A stretch of 37,175 nt of DNA from Streptomyces phaeoluteigriseus (GTDB taxonomy: Bacteria > Actinomycetota > Actinomycetes > Streptomycetales > Streptomycetaceae), in contig NZ_MPOH02000019.1 in assembly GCF_001896135.2 (NCBI RefSeq), positions 342,757 through 379,931 on the forward strand, read 5' to 3'. Under the pieces are notes generated by a model. That model had not been told where the DNA came from, searched no databases, and saw only the letters and a list, made by a program, of their open reading frames with translations. Position numbers and translations under genes: made by a program. Positions 17,851 through 27,026 of this stretch are shown here, piece by piece (position 1 is the stretch's first letter; the number at the start of each line of letters is the position of its first letter).

Positions 17851-19047
17851 TTGGCGTCGCAGCACCGCAAGCCCCGTCCCGCGGGCACCCGCGTGGCAGG
17901 AATCCGTACGCCCGCTCTCGCCACCGCCGCGCTCACCTCGGTGGCCCTGCTCTCGCAGACGGCGACCGCCGCCCCCTCCACCGACGACAAGCCGAGTGTC
18001 GAGGAGGTCGAGAAGAAGGTCGACGATCTCTACCGCCAGGCGGAGTCGGCCACCGAGAAGTACAACGCCGCCAAGGAGAAGGCGACCAAGCAGCGCAAGC
18101 AGGTCGACACCCTCCTCGACGATGTCGCCCAGCGCGCCCAGAAGCTCAACGAGGCGCGGGAGGAGCTGGGTTCGTACGCCGCCGCCCAGTACCGCACCGG
18201 CGCCTCGGCCCCGGACACGGCGACCTTCCTGCTCGCGGACTCCCCGCAGGACTACTTCGACCAGACGCAGCTGATGGGCCGGGTGACCGAGCGGCAGAAG
18301 AGCGCGGTCGACGACTACTTCGCCGACCAGGCGGAGACGATGAAGAAGCGCCAGGAGGCCTCCCAGAGCCTGCGGACGCTCACCGACTCGCAGAACGACC
18401 TGAAGACCGCCAAGGCCACCGTCCAGAAGAAGCTCGGCTCCGCCCGCGCGCTGCTGTCGCAGCTGACTGCGGAGGAGAAGGCGCGGCTGGCGGCGATCGA
18501 GGAGCGGAAGCGGCAGGAGGCCGCCCGCAAGGCCGCCGAGCTGGCCGAGCAGCAGCGGGCGGAGGCGGCGGCCGCCCAGCAGGAGAGCGGTGACTCCGCG
18601 GGGTCGACGGGGTCCTCGAGCACCGACACGTCGTCGTCCTCGCCGTCCACCGCGCCGTCCGCCTCCCCGGTCACGGACCCCTCGTACGCGACCAAGGCGG
18701 AGAAGGCGCTGGCCTTCGCCCGCGCGCAGATCGGCAAGCCGTACGTGTGGGGCGCCACCGGCCCGGACTCCTACGACTGCTCCGGTCTGACCCAGGCCGT
18801 CTGGAAGGCCGCCGGCGTCTCCCTGCCGCGCGTCACCTACGACCAGGTGAACGCCGGCACGACGGTCCCCCTCTCCGCCGCACAACCCGGTGACCTGGTG
18901 TTCTTCTACGCCGACGTCACCCATGTCGGCATCTACATAGGCAACGGCATGATGATCCACGCCCCGAAGCCCGGCGCTTACGTGCGCGAGGAGTCGATCT
19001 ACTACGACGGGGAGTCGTCGATCCACAGCGTGGTGCGCCCGGCCTGA
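17851..19047 (+). CDS. Secreted NlpC/P60 cell-wall hydrolase with coiled coil (first paralogue)
   Basis: The 398-residue product has a signal peptide ending ATA before APSTDDKP (cleavage near 40), a long coiled coil (about 46-265) of the PcsB/RipA type, a Ser/Thr-rich linker, and a C-terminal NlpC/P60 domain from about 279. Its catalytic triad is Cys310 (YDCSGL), His358 (DVTHVGIYIG) and probably His370. NlpC/P60 enzymes cut peptide stems of peptidoglycan. The TTG at 17851 is chosen because GGAAGGAG lies 9 bases upstream and the protein then begins ASQHRKPRP, like the second paralogue. It is controlled by the c-di-AMP riboswitch just upstream, which links wall remodelling to second-messenger level. 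Confidence 0.92.
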   Translation: MASQHRKPRPAGTRVAGIRTPALATAALTSVALLSQTATAAPSTDDKPSVEEVEKKVDDLYRQAESATEKYNAAKEKATKQRKQVDTLLDDVAQRAQKLNEAREELGSYAAAQYRTGASAPDTATFLLADSPQDYFDQTQLMGRVTERQKSAVDDYFADQAETMKKRQEASQSLRTLTDSQNDLKTAKATVQKKLGSARALLSQLTAEEKARLAAIEERKRQEAARKAAELAEQQRAEAAAAQQESGDSAGSTGSSSTDTSSSSPSTAPSASPVTDPSYATKAEKALAFARAQIGKPYVWGATGPDSYDCSGLTQAVWKAAGVSLPRVTYDQVNAGTTVPLSAAQPGDLVFFYADVTHVGIYIGNGMMIHAPKPGAYVREESIYYDGESSIHSVVRPA

Positions 19048-19102
19048 GGCGAGCGCCGCGCACGCGGGGCGCGCGAGACGCACGGGCGGAGCCGAGGACG
19101 CC

Positions 19103-19232
19103 CAGGACGTCCATGCCGCTCAGGACGTCCATGTCGCTCAGGACGTCCATGTCGCTCAGGTCACCCAGGTCGCTCGGGTCACCCAGGCACCCAGGCACCC
19201 AGGTCGCTCTGACGCTCAGGGCGATCAGGTCG
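19103..19232. repeat. 18-bp tandem repeat (minisatellite) between convergent genes
   Basis: CAGGACGTCCATGYCGCT occurs three times in a row (19103, 19121, 19139), then as a diverged CAGGTCACCCAGGTCGCT (19157) and further CAGG/CACCCAGG fragments up to the end of the membrane-protein gene. It fills almost the whole gap between two converging genes, where no ordinary terminator is evident. Confidence 0.85.
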
Positions 19233-19233
19233 C

Positions 19234-19587
19234 TCAGGTCCAGAGCACCGCGATGAAGACGTTGGCCACGGTCAGCAGGCCGACCAGGCCGAACAAGGGC
19301 TTCTCCACCCTCTCGTCGTCCCGCTTCACATAGACGAGGCCGAGGATCACGATCAGCAGGGCCAGCTTCACGCCGATCTTGATGTTGTCGACCTCCTGGT
19401 CGTCGGCCTGGTTGAGACCGACCAGGATCACGCCGGTGACCAGCATCGTCGCGGCGCCGTGCAGCATCGCGGGGACGAAGCGGGCGGTGCCCTGCCCCAT
19501 CGCCCTCATCTGCGTGAGGAAGCCGCCGAGCAGCGCGGCGATGCCGATGATGTGCAGGCCGACGAAGAGGTGGATGAGTACGTCCAT
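19234..19587 (-). CDS. Small integral membrane protein, four predicted helices
   Basis: The ATG at 19587 gives a 117-residue protein (MDVLIHLFVGLHIIGIAALLGGFL...) with four hydrophobic segments: about 3-24, 37-58, 66-85 and 95-115. A short polar loop lies between helices two and three (NQADDQEVDNIK), and a KRDDERVEK loop between three and four. Upstream in-frame sequence is Arg-rich and not protein-like, so I reject a longer form; no good ribosome-binding site is seen, so a leaderless start is possible. It lies convergent to the first NlpC/P60 gene and divergent from the second, and may share their envelope role. The family was not recognised. Confidence 0.75.
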   Translation of the reverse strand: MDVLIHLFVGLHIIGIAALLGGFLTQMRAMGQGTARFVPAMLHGAATMLVTGVILVGLNQADDQEVDNIKIGVKLALLIVILGLVYVKRDDERVEKPLFGLVGLLTVANVFIAVLWT

Positions 19588-20075
19588 GAGGCCGGATGCT
19601 AACCAGCGGCCCGGGCTCCTCCCGACACCGGCCCATTCCGTCCAGCCCCGTCCCACCGTGCTCGCACATATGCGCCTCATAGCAGCGCGCCGCCCAGGAG
19701 GGGCCCGGATTCACCGCATCGGTCGACCCGCCCTGTGAAGTCGACGACTCAGGACCAGCGGTACGGCCACTTCCGGTCACCCGGCAGTCCTCTCGCGTCA
19801 CTTCCGCACATCGCGTTACCCGACCGACACGAACGGGCCTAGCGTCCTCCCCCAGGTGACCGGCTCCCCACCGCCGCCCGGACAGGGGCGGCAGTCGGAC
19901 ACCACCGCCGAGAAGGTCCGGCGCGCTCCGCTCCCCCCGTGCGGCGCGCGACGCGTCAGCCGCGCCCCGCGGCAGTGCGCCCGCTCCCCCCGGCGGCCGA
20001 GGCCCGTCCCCACGGACCCGGCCGGCCCGGCGGCCGTATCGACGAGGCGGTCGACGAAAGGACGTGCAGTACCAC
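19588..20075. other. Divergent intergenic region before the second NlpC/P60 gene
   Basis: In these 488 bases I found no riboswitch landmarks like those at 17643-17830, no convincing promoter and no open frame with good codon use. An AAAGGA sequence near 20056 probably serves the NlpC/P60 gene. Confidence 0.4.
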
Positions 20076-21152
20076 GTGCCAGCGCACCGCAAGCCCCGTC
20101 AGCGTCCGGCCGCGGGCCACACGGCCCGCACGGCAGCCACCATCGCCCTCGCCGGAGTGGCCGGCGTGACCGCGTTCGACGGGACCGGGCACGCCGAGCC
20201 GAACGCCACACCGGCGCAGGTGAAGGCCAAGGTGGACACGCTGTACCAGGAGGCCGAGGCGGCGACCGAGAAGTACAACGGCGCGCAGGAGAAGGCGACG
20301 GCCGCGGAGCGGCGGCTGGCGACCCTGCGGGACGAGGCCGCTCGCAAGGAGGCACGGCTCAACACGGCCCGCGAGGCGCTGGGCACGATGGCCGCGGCGC
20401 AGTACCGCAGCGGCGGCCTCGACCCGGCGATGCAACTGGCGCTCTCCGACGACCCCGACCAGTACCTCGACAACGCCTCCTTCGCCGAACGGGCCGGCGA
20501 CCGCCAGTCCGCCGCCGTCATCCGGTTCCGCAAGCAACTGCGGGAGGCGGAGCAGCTGCGGGGCGCCGCACGCGTCGAACTGGCCTCGCTCAAGACGCGC
20601 CAGGCCGAGCTGAAGCGGCACAAGAAGACGATCACCGACAAGCTGGACGCGGCGCGCGGCCTGCTGAACCGGCTCACGGCGGAAGAACGGGCGCGGATCA
20701 CCTCGGGTAGCGGGGCCGGGACGGACACCCGTGCCTCGCGGGCCTCGACGGGCGCCCGCGACAGCCTGCCCGCCCCCGGCTCGGCCACCGCGACGGCCCC
20801 CAACGCCCGTGCGGCGGCGGCCGTCTCCTACGCCTACGCCAAGCTGGGCAGCCCTTATGTGTGGGGCGCGACCGGCCCGAACGCCTTCGACTGCTCGGGC
20901 CTCGTCCAGGCCGCGTACCGCGCGGCGGGCGTCTCCCTGCCCCGCACGACGTACGCGCAGATCGACGCCGGGCGCCGCGTCGCCCGCTCCGAACTGCGGC
21001 CGGGCGACCTGGTGTTCTTCTACTCGGGCATCACGCACGTCGGGATCTACATCGGTGGCGGCAAGATGATCCACGCACCGAACCCCTCGGCCCCGGTGCG
21101 CGTGGCACCCATCGACGAGATGCCGTACGCGGGGGCGAGCCGGGTGGTCTGA
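20076..21152 (+). CDS. Secreted NlpC/P60 cell-wall hydrolase with coiled coil (second paralogue)
   Basis: The 358-residue product mirrors the first NlpC/P60 protein: Arg-rich N-terminus (PAHRKPRQRP), hydrophobic signal core ending GHA before EPNATPAQ, coiled coil with the shared motif TLYQEAEAATEKYNGAQEKAT, and a C-terminal NlpC/P60 domain with Cys273 (FDCSGL), His321 (ITHVGIYIG) and His333. The linker is shorter. The start is the GTG at 20076, giving the N-terminus that matches the paralogue; a GTG at 20064 is only one base from AAAGGA and less likely. Unlike its paralogue it has no visible riboswitch, so the pair is probably regulated differently. They look like an old tandem duplication with the membrane-protein gene between. 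Confidence 0.9.
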   Translation: MPAHRKPRQRPAAGHTARTAATIALAGVAGVTAFDGTGHAEPNATPAQVKAKVDTLYQEAEAATEKYNGAQEKATAAERRLATLRDEAARKEARLNTAREALGTMAAAQYRSGGLDPAMQLALSDDPDQYLDNASFAERAGDRQSAAVIRFRKQLREAEQLRGAARVELASLKTRQAELKRHKKTITDKLDAARGLLNRLTAEERARITSGSGAGTDTRASRASTGARDSLPAPGSATATAPNARAAAAVSYAYAKLGSPYVWGATGPNAFDCSGLVQAAYRAAGVSLPRTTYAQIDAGRRVARSELRPGDLVFFYSGITHVGIYIGGGKMIHAPNPSAPVRVAPIDEMPYAGASRVV

Positions 21153-21164
21153 GGACGCCCCCTG

Positions 21165-21905
21165 TCACACCAGCCGGCGTGCCGTCGCCCAGCGGGTCAG
21201 CTCGTGCCGGTTGGACAGCTGGAGCTTGCGCAGGACCGCCGAGACATGGGACTCCACCGTCTTGACGGAGATGAACAGCTGCTTGGCGATCTCCTTGTAG
21301 GCGTAACCGCGGGCGATGAGGCGCAGGACCTCGCGCTCGCGCTGGGTGAGACGGTCGAGGTCCTCGTCGACCGGCGGGGCGTCGGTGGAGGCGAAGGCGT
21401 CCAGGACGAACCCGGCTAGCCGCGGCGAGAACACCGCGTCGCCGTCCTGGACCCGGAAGACGGAGTCGACCAGGTCCGTGCCGGTGATCGTCTTGGTGAC
21501 ATAGCCGCGGGCGCCGCCGCGGATCACGCCGATCACGTCCTCCGCGGCGTCCGAGACGGACAGGGCGAGGAAACGCACGGGCCGCTCGGGGTCGCTCATC
21601 AACGGGGCGCAGCGGCGCAGCACTTCGACACCGCCACCGCCCGGCAGATGGACGTCGAGGAGGACGACCTCGGGCCGGGTCGCGGTGATGACCGTGACCG
21701 CCTGGTCGACGTCGGCGGCCTCGCCGACGACCTCCACACCGGTCTCCTCGGTCCGGCCGATCTCGGCCTGCACTCCGGTGCGGAACATGCGGTGGTCGTC
21801 GACGAGGACCACGCGCACGTGCCGTCCGGGGCCGCCCTCGCCCTGCGCCGGGTCGGCCGCGGGGGCCGCTCCTGTCGTGCCGTCCGTCTCGGTCGGGTCG
21901 CTCAT
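21165..21905 (-). CDS. NarL/LuxR-family response regulator
   Basis: This 246-residue protein has an N-terminal receiver domain (VVLVDDHRMFRTG, acidic pair at 36-37, phosphoacceptor Asp84 in LLDVHLPGG, Lys in GYVTKTI) and a C-terminal LuxR helix-turn-helix (LTQREREVLRLIARGYAYKEIAKQL, then VKTVESHVSAVLRKL). Its ATG overlaps the stop of the histidine kinase gene by one base (ATGA), so the two are co-translated and form a cognate pair. The order PspC-kinase plus NarL-type regulator resembles LiaSR/VraSR envelope-stress systems. A poorly conserved 25-residue N-terminal leader precedes the receiver domain. Confidence 0.94.
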   Translation of the reverse strand: MSDPTETDGTTGAAPAADPAQGEGGPGRHVRVVLVDDHRMFRTGVQAEIGRTEETGVEVVGEAADVDQAVTVITATRPEVVLLDVHLPGGGGVEVLRRCAPLMSDPERPVRFLALSVSDAAEDVIGVIRGGARGYVTKTITGTDLVDSVFRVQDGDAVFSPRLAGFVLDAFASTDAPPVDEDLDRLTQREREVLRLIARGYAYKEIAKQLFISVKTVESHVSAVLRKLQLSNRHELTRWATARRLV

Positions 21906-23197
21906 CAGTTCTCCGCCCTCTCCATCTCCAGCTCGACCTCCGTGCCGCCGCCCGGGACCGCCCGCAGCCGCGCCGTGCCGCCGTTGCGCTCCATGCGGCC
22001 GATGATCGATTCTCTGACGCCCATCCGGTCGGCGGGTATCGAGTCGAAGTCGAAGCCGGGACCGCGGTCCCGGACGGACACGAAGACCGTCCTGCCCTCG
22101 ACCTCGGCGTAGACCTGTACGGCGCCGCCCTCGCCACCGTACTTGGCGGCGTTCACCATCGCTTCGCGCGCGGCCTGCATCTGTGCGGTCAGCCGCTCGT
22201 CGAGCGGGCAGTCGCCGACGACCACGACCTCCAGTGGGACACCGTGCTTGTCCTCCACCTCGGCGGCATCGCGCCGGACCGCGTCGGCGAGGGTGGTGGG
22301 CTCGTCCGCCTCGTCCTTGCCGGTGCCCTCCGGCTTGTACAGCCAGGTGCGCAGGTCGCGCTCCTGGGCGCGGGCGAGGCGGCGCACCTCGTTCGCGTTC
22401 TCCGCGTTGCGCTGGATCAGGGTCAGGGTGTGCAGCACCGAGTCGTGCACATGGGCGGCGACCTCCGCGCGCTCCTGGGCACGGATGCGCATCAGGCGCT
22501 CCTCGGACAAATCCTGCGTCATGCGCACCAGATACGGCCCGGCGAGCAGGGTGATGCCGACCAGGACGGCGAGGGCCGCCTGGAGGACCGAGCCGAGGTG
22601 GGCGGCGGAGCCCTGGAGGACGAAGATGCCGGAGACACCGGCGGTGACCAGCAGGACACCGGCGCCCGCGCGCAGCAGCGTGAGCGTACGGCGTCTGCGG
22701 CCGGCCTGAACCCAGCGGGCCCGCCGGGCGTTGTCCGCCTGACGCCAGACGAGGGCGACGCCCGCGCCGACGAGCACGGCGGGCAGGAGGTACGCCTTGG
22801 CGCCGCTGCCCAGGTTCACATTGCCGACGAAGACCATGGCGACGACGACCATGAGGAGCAGGGCGACGATCTGGCCCTTGTCGGGCTTGCGGGTGACGAG
22901 TCTGCGGCGGCCGTCGGGCGTGGAGCCGGTGGCGGCGTCGGAGGGGGAGGGGAATCGCTGGCCGCCGACCCCGCCGATGCCGAGCGGGACGAAGAACCAG
23001 AAGGCCGCGTAGAGCAGAGCGCCGAGGCCGTCCGCCAGGAACAGGCCGACGAAGACGAGCCGCACCCAGATCACGGGCAGCCCGAGATGTCCGGCGAGCC
23101 CCCGCGCCACACCACCCAGCCAGCGTCCGTCACCGCTGCGGTAGAGCTTGCGCGGCGGCCGCGGTTCGACGAGTGGCGCTGTTGCGGCTTCCGGCAT
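21905..23197 (-). CDS. PspC-domain sensor histidine kinase
   Basis: The 430-residue protein starts with a PspC domain (KLYRSGDGRWLGGVARGLAG, then a membrane helix ending FWFFVPLG), has four further membrane helices, a HisKA_3 dimerisation helix (ERAEVAAHVHDSVLHTLTLI, phosphoacceptor His in AHVHDSV) and an HATPase domain with NAAKYGG, DRGPGFD and GVRESIIGRME. It belongs to the NarL-partner kinase group. I start it at the ATG at 23197 (MPEAATAP); in-frame starts at 23212 and 23233 are possible, the latter with GGGGG 9 bases upstream. It is divergent from a membrane protein that also begins with a PspC domain, so the two may sense the same envelope signal. Confidence 0.92.
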   Translation of the reverse strand: MPEAATAPLVEPRPPRKLYRSGDGRWLGGVARGLAGHLGLPVIWVRLVFVGLFLADGLGALLYAAFWFFVPLGIGGVGGQRFPSPSDAATGSTPDGRRRLVTRKPDKGQIVALLLMVVVAMVFVGNVNLGSGAKAYLLPAVLVGAGVALVWRQADNARRARWVQAGRRRRTLTLLRAGAGVLLVTAGVSGIFVLQGSAAHLGSVLQAALAVLVGITLLAGPYLVRMTQDLSEERLMRIRAQERAEVAAHVHDSVLHTLTLIQRNAENANEVRRLARAQERDLRTWLYKPEGTGKDEADEPTTLADAVRRDAAEVEDKHGVPLEVVVVGDCPLDERLTAQMQAAREAMVNAAKYGGEGGAVQVYAEVEGRTVFVSVRDRGPGFDFDSIPADRMGVRESIIGRMERNGGTARLRAVPGGGTEVELEMERAEN

Positions 23198-23376
23198 GCC
23201 AACGATGGTCACACGGCCCCACGCCCCGGGCATCAGGGTTTGCCCCCGAGACGCCCCTGATCTTCGACGGCCCCGCGGCCCGAACGCCTCCCGGGCGTCG
23301 GCTCAGGGCCGATATCAGGGTCCGACCAGGGTCGTTCCGACTGCCGCCGGGGCCTCTCGCCCGCCACCATGGAGCC

Positions 23377-24731
23377 ATGACGGATCACCAGCACGCCGCG
23401 GACACCGGACCGGGCGGGAGCACCGCACCGGACGCGGCCGCCCCGCCCGCCGGCGAGCACCCGCCGCACCGGTTCCGCCGCGACCGCGAGCACAAGATGC
23501 TCGCCGGCGTGTGCTCAGGCCTCGGGCGGCAGTGCGACATGGACCCGGTGATCTTCCGGATCACGCTCGCCGTGCTCTCCGCGACCGGCGGCATCGGCCT
23601 CATCTTCTACGGCTTCGCCTGGTTGTTCGTCCCCTACACCGACGACGGCCAGAACGAGGTGCGCAAGCTGCTGACCGGCCGGGTCGACGGCCAGGCCCTC
23701 GCGGCCGTGCTGTTCGCGCTGGTCGGCTGCGGGGTGTTCCTGTCGATGCTCAACAACGGCGGGGTCCTCACCTTCGCCGTCGTCCTCTCCCTCCTGCTGG
23801 CCGCGCCGGCTACTGGTCACGGCACCGGGAGGCCTCCGACGCCGACCCGCTCGCCGCCCAGGCCGTCGCCGACGCCCCACCGGAGGCCCAGGCGCCACCC
23901 GTCCCGGCCGCCTATCCGTCCTGGTGGCGCGACCCCATCGTCAAGGACGGCACGCACGACGGCGGCACGGGGTATCTCTGGGGCCCCGGGGGCTCCCACG
24001 CCCCGGACTTCGTGTCCTCCATCAACGTCGACCTCATCGGGCACGGGAAGCACCACGAGGACATACGCACCCCGTACGGCCGGGCACCCCGGCCGCGCGG
24101 CCCGCGCTGGACCGGCGGCTGGTCCTTCCTGCTCGCCCTGGTCGCGGGTGGCCTGGCGACCCGGCTCACCTGGGACGAGCATCCGCTGGGCACCAGCCTC
24201 CAGGCCGGTCTGTCCGCCGCGCTGATCGTGCTCGGCGTGGGCATCGCGGTCAGCTCGCTGCTGGGGCGTACGGGCGCCGGATCGGTGCTGCTGGCGCTCG
24301 TCACGGCGGGCCTGCTCGCAGGGGCGACCCTGGTCCCCAAGGACGTCGGCACCCGCTGGATCGACACGACATGGAGACCCACGGCGGTCGCCGACGTCCG
24401 GGAGAGCTATGACCTCGGCACGGGCGACGCCACCCTCGACCTGTCCCGCCTCAAGCCCGCCAAGGGCCAGACGGTGAGCACCGACGCCGAGGTCGGGCTC
24501 GGCCGGCTGCGGGTGATCGTGCCGCCGGATGTGACGGTGAACGTCCGGATCGATGTGGGCCTGGGCGACATCCAGCTGCCGGGCGAGAAGCAGGAGGACG
24601 TGGACGTGGAGCCGGGCAAGCACAAGGAGGTGACCTTGTCCCCCGTGTCCGGCGGCAAGGACACCGGGACGATCGACCTCGACCTCCAGGTCGGGGCGGG
24701 ACAGGCGGAGGTGGCCCGTGCTGCGTCATGA
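23377..24731 (+). pseudogene. PspC/LiaF-like membrane protein, frameshifted
   Basis: The ATG at 23377 opens a protein with a His/Pro-rich head, a PspC domain (HKMLAGVCSGLGRQCDMDPVIFR, then IGLIFYGFAWLFVPYT) and more membrane helices up to FAVVLSLLLAA. There the frame breaks. From 23806 another frame continues without gap as AGYWSRHREASDADPLAAQ, further membrane helices, and a LiaF/toast-rack-like C-terminal domain (DVRESYDLGTGDATLDLS, VGLGRLRVIVPPDVTV, IDVGLGDIQLPG). One G or C missing at 23805/23806 would join them into 451 residues. LiaF-type proteins inhibit or tune LiaS-like kinases; the divergent PspC kinase and its regulator fit a three-component envelope-stress system. A sequence error is more likely than a dead gene, since both halves are well preserved. 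Confidence 0.8.
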
Positions 24732-24987
24732 GTTCCGGCCGGGCCGGCTGGTCGCCGGCGCCGCCTTCGTCCTCGTGGGCGTGATCTACGCGGGAGACGC
24801 GGGCGGCCTCTGGGAGACGCCCTGGTTCACCGTCGTGCCGGTCGTGGTGGCCGGCCTCTTCCTGGCGGCCGTCACCGGCCTCGTGACGCGGGCGGTCCGC
24901 AGACGCCGGGGCGGAGAGCCGGGCGCCCCCGCGGACGCGGACGCGGGGGCGGACATAGGCGCGGGGGCGGGGACGGCGGGGCGGTGA
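24718..24987 (+). CDS. Small membrane protein downstream of the PspC/LiaF-like gene
   Basis: The GTG at 24718 overlaps the end of the PspC/LiaF-like gene by 14 bases, a sign of coupling. The 89-residue product has two membrane helices (LVAGAAFVLVGVIYAGDAGG and WFTVVPVVVAGLFLAAVTGLV), then an Arg patch and an Ala/Asp/Gly-rich tail. The last bases contain a 14-bp tandem duplication (GCGGGGCGGTGACT, 24976-25003) that includes the stop codon. The family was not recognised; a role with the PspC/LiaF-like protein is inferred from the overlap. Confidence 0.7.
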   Translation: MLRHEFRPGRLVAGAAFVLVGVIYAGDAGGLWETPWFTVVPVVVAGLFLAAVTGLVTRAVRRRRGGEPGAPADADAGADIGAGAGTAGR

Positions 24988-25035
24988 CTGCGGGGCGGTG
25001 ACTGCGGGAGTGGGCCGTGTCGTGGGCGGCACGGC

Positions 25036-25569
25036 CTACCGGAAGCCTCCGGATCGCAGCCGCCTCCTGGAGCGCCAGGCGGCGTCGAGAGAGAGGACCG
25101 GGGCGCCGGCGAGGACGAGGGGCAGCCAGGCCATGAGGTAGACGAGATCGTTGCCGTAGTAGTACGGGTCGGAGGCCCAGCTCACGGTCAGCCACAGGCT
25201 GAGGGAGATCAGCGCGCCGCCGAGGGCGGCGAGGCGGGTGAGGACACCCAGCAGGGTGCCTATGCCGACGGCGACTTCGCCGAAGGCCATGGCGTAGCCG
25301 AAGCCGGTGGGGCTCTTGAGAGAGAGGTCGACCAGGGCGGGGATGGCCGAGGAGTCCCGCACGGCCCGCATGGTGTCGCCGATCGAGCCGGCGCCGCTGT
25401 CGTTGAGGAAAGCTCCGTCGGTGAGCTTGTCCAGGCCGGCGTAGATGAAGGTGATGCCGAGGAACACACGGAGCGGGAGGAGGGAGTAGCGGGTGGCGGT
25501 GTCCCGCCAGTTGCCGCGGTCTCCGTCGAGATGGGGGGAATGCGTGTCCGTTCGCATGCCGTGAGTCAT
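25036..25569 (-). CDS. DoxX family membrane protein
   Basis: The 177-residue protein has a short hydrophilic head followed by four membrane helices with the DoxX pattern: LLPLRVFLGITFIYAGLDKL, FGYAMAFGEVAVGIGTLLG, LAALGGALISLSLWLTVSW and LVYLMAWLPLVLAG. DoxX-like proteins are small quinone-related or redox-linked membrane proteins, and the exact role of this subgroup is unknown. The ATG at 25569 has GAGAGGCGG about 10 bases upstream; a second ATG at 25557 is possible. It converges on the small membrane-protein gene. Confidence 0.88.
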   Translation of the reverse strand: MTHGMRTDTHSPHLDGDRGNWRDTATRYSLLPLRVFLGITFIYAGLDKLTDGAFLNDSGAGSIGDTMRAVRDSSAIPALVDLSLKSPTGFGYAMAFGEVAVGIGTLLGVLTRLAALGGALISLSLWLTVSWASDPYYYGNDLVYLMAWLPLVLAGAPVLSLDAAWRSRRRLRSGGFR

Positions 25570-25748
25570 CGCCCGTAGCCGCCTCTCGCCCGCGTTTGGT
25601 GGACCCCTCGACAGACCATACGTACGAAAGGGGCGGTGCGCTCAGTGGTCGGTCGGGCCTTGGGCATCTCTTTCCGGCGCCGCGCGTCCCACTCCCACGC
25701 GGCGCAGTCCCGCGTCGTCCGATCCGGCGCGGTCCGGTCCCGCGTGTG

Positions 25749-27026
25749 TCAGTCCGTCACGTCGATCGCGTAGCGGTTCGTCTCCACGCCGGCCGCGGTG
25801 ATCACCTGGACCTCCGCCCGGCCGGGCTCGACCTCCGCCGGGACCGGGACGGTGAGGACCGCGTCGGTGGGGTTGCTGAAGCCGCCCGTGACCGGGACGA
25901 GGGGGACGTGGACATGGACGGCGCCGATGCGGACGACCATGCGGGAGAGACGGTCGGCGCTCTGTGCGCCGGGCGGCACGAATCCGGCACCGCGGATCTC
26001 GATGTCGTCGCCCGTGCGGATCGGTCCGTCCAGGTCGCCGGCCTCGCGGGAGCGGACGACGGAGAGGATCACGGGCCGCCCGCCCTCGGCGTACTTTCCG
26101 GCGAGATAGGTGGCGGCCGACACCAGGACGACCACGGCGAGGCCCCAGGGCAGGTCGGGGAGCTGGTCGGGGCGGCGGGCGAGACGTACGGCGGCGAAGG
26201 CCAGGGCGACGGCGCTGATCACGACGTACTGGATGTCGGCGAAGGTGCCGCGGCCGGCGTCGTCGGTGAGCAGGTCGGCGGCCCGGGGCCGGTGCGCGCG
26301 GACCTTCTGGAGCCGCTGGCCGAGGACGCGCAGACCGACCACGCGCCGCACCAGGACGGCGATCGCGCAGACCACGGCGAGGACGGTCACCGCACCGGCG
26401 CCGCGTGCGAGGTCGAGCCCGGAGATCAGGGCGTCGCGCTCGGCGGGGCCGGAGGCGGCCGCCAGCCTGCCCACCAGGACCAGCACCGCGTACGCCACGA
26501 ACAGCACCCAGGCGGCGGCGACCACGCGGGAGGTGGACAGGCGGTTGTCCTCGCCGATCACGGGGGCCAGCGCGCCACCGCGCGCCCGGTGGAGCCATGA
26601 GGCGGCGGTCAGGGCGCCGCCCACGAGGAGTGCGGCGAGCAGTCCGGCGGTGCGGGCCGCGGTCCAGCCGGCGCCGATCGCGGTCAGGGACTGCACGAGC
26701 AACAGGGCGACGACGGCCGCACCCACCGTGCAGGCGGTGCGCTGCCACACGCGGCTCAGCCAGGACTCGCCTTCGGCACGGCCTCTTTCGGCGACGCGTT
26801 CGGCGGACTGGGTGAGTTCCTCCGAGACCCACTGGCGGGAGGCCGAGGCGGAGTGGGCGACGGCGGCGGGAAGTCCCTGGCCGGCGGCGAACTCGTCCCG
26901 CTTCACCAGGAAGGCGGCGACGGCTCGCCGGTGCCCCTCGCGCGCGCCGTGCGGGCAGTCCCCGCAGGCACAGCCACCGTCGTGCGCACCCGGCTCCGGG
27001 CCTTGTCTCGCCTCCTGCACCGCCAC
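25749..27026 (-). CDS. Multi-helix membrane protein with IPT/TIG-like C-terminal domain
   Basis: This 425-residue protein begins with a Cys-containing hydrophilic part (GGCACGDCPHG) and a charged helix, followed by about seven membrane helices (such as TACTVGAAVVALLLVQSL, AAWVLFVAYAVLVLVG and VTVLAVVCAIAVLV). The last 110 residues form a beta-rich domain reading PVILSVV, GPIRTGDDIEIRGAGFV and GFSNPTDAVLTVPVP, then PGRAEVQVITAAG, the pattern of IPT/TIG (immunoglobulin-like) domains. A surface-exposed binding role is likely. The GTG at 27026 is used, and GTG two codons later is equally possible. Flanking gaps are short, with no clear operon partner. The family was not recognised by name. Confidence 0.75.
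   Translation of the reverse strand: MAVQEARQGPEPGAHDGGCACGDCPHGAREGHRRAVAAFLVKRDEFAAGQGLPAAVAHSASASRQWVSEELTQSAERVAERGRAEGESWLSRVWQRTACTVGAAVVALLLVQSLTAIGAGWTAARTAGLLAALLVGGALTAASWLHRARGGALAPVIGEDNRLSTSRVVAAAWVLFVAYAVLVLVGRLAAASGPAERDALISGLDLARGAGAVTVLAVVCAIAVLVRRVVGLRVLGQRLQKVRAHRPRAADLLTDDAGRGTFADIQYVVISAVALAFAAVRLARRPDQLPDLPWGLAVVVLVSAATYLAGKYAEGGRPVILSVVRSREAGDLDGPIRTGDDIEIRGAGFVPPGAQSADRLSRMVVRIGAVHVHVPLVPVTGGFSNPTDAVLTVPVPAEVEPGRAEVQVITAAGVETNRYAIDVTD

Noticed and set aside
19103..19232. CRISPR-like array
   Set aside because: The units are contiguous, with no unique spacers, and no cas genes are nearby. The same applies to the 14-bp array at 3794-3890.
19740..20063. Second ydaO-type riboswitch before the second NlpC/P60 gene
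   Set aside because: None of the landmarks (GGGGTGAATCGG, CCTTCCGAA, GGTAGGCGG) is present.
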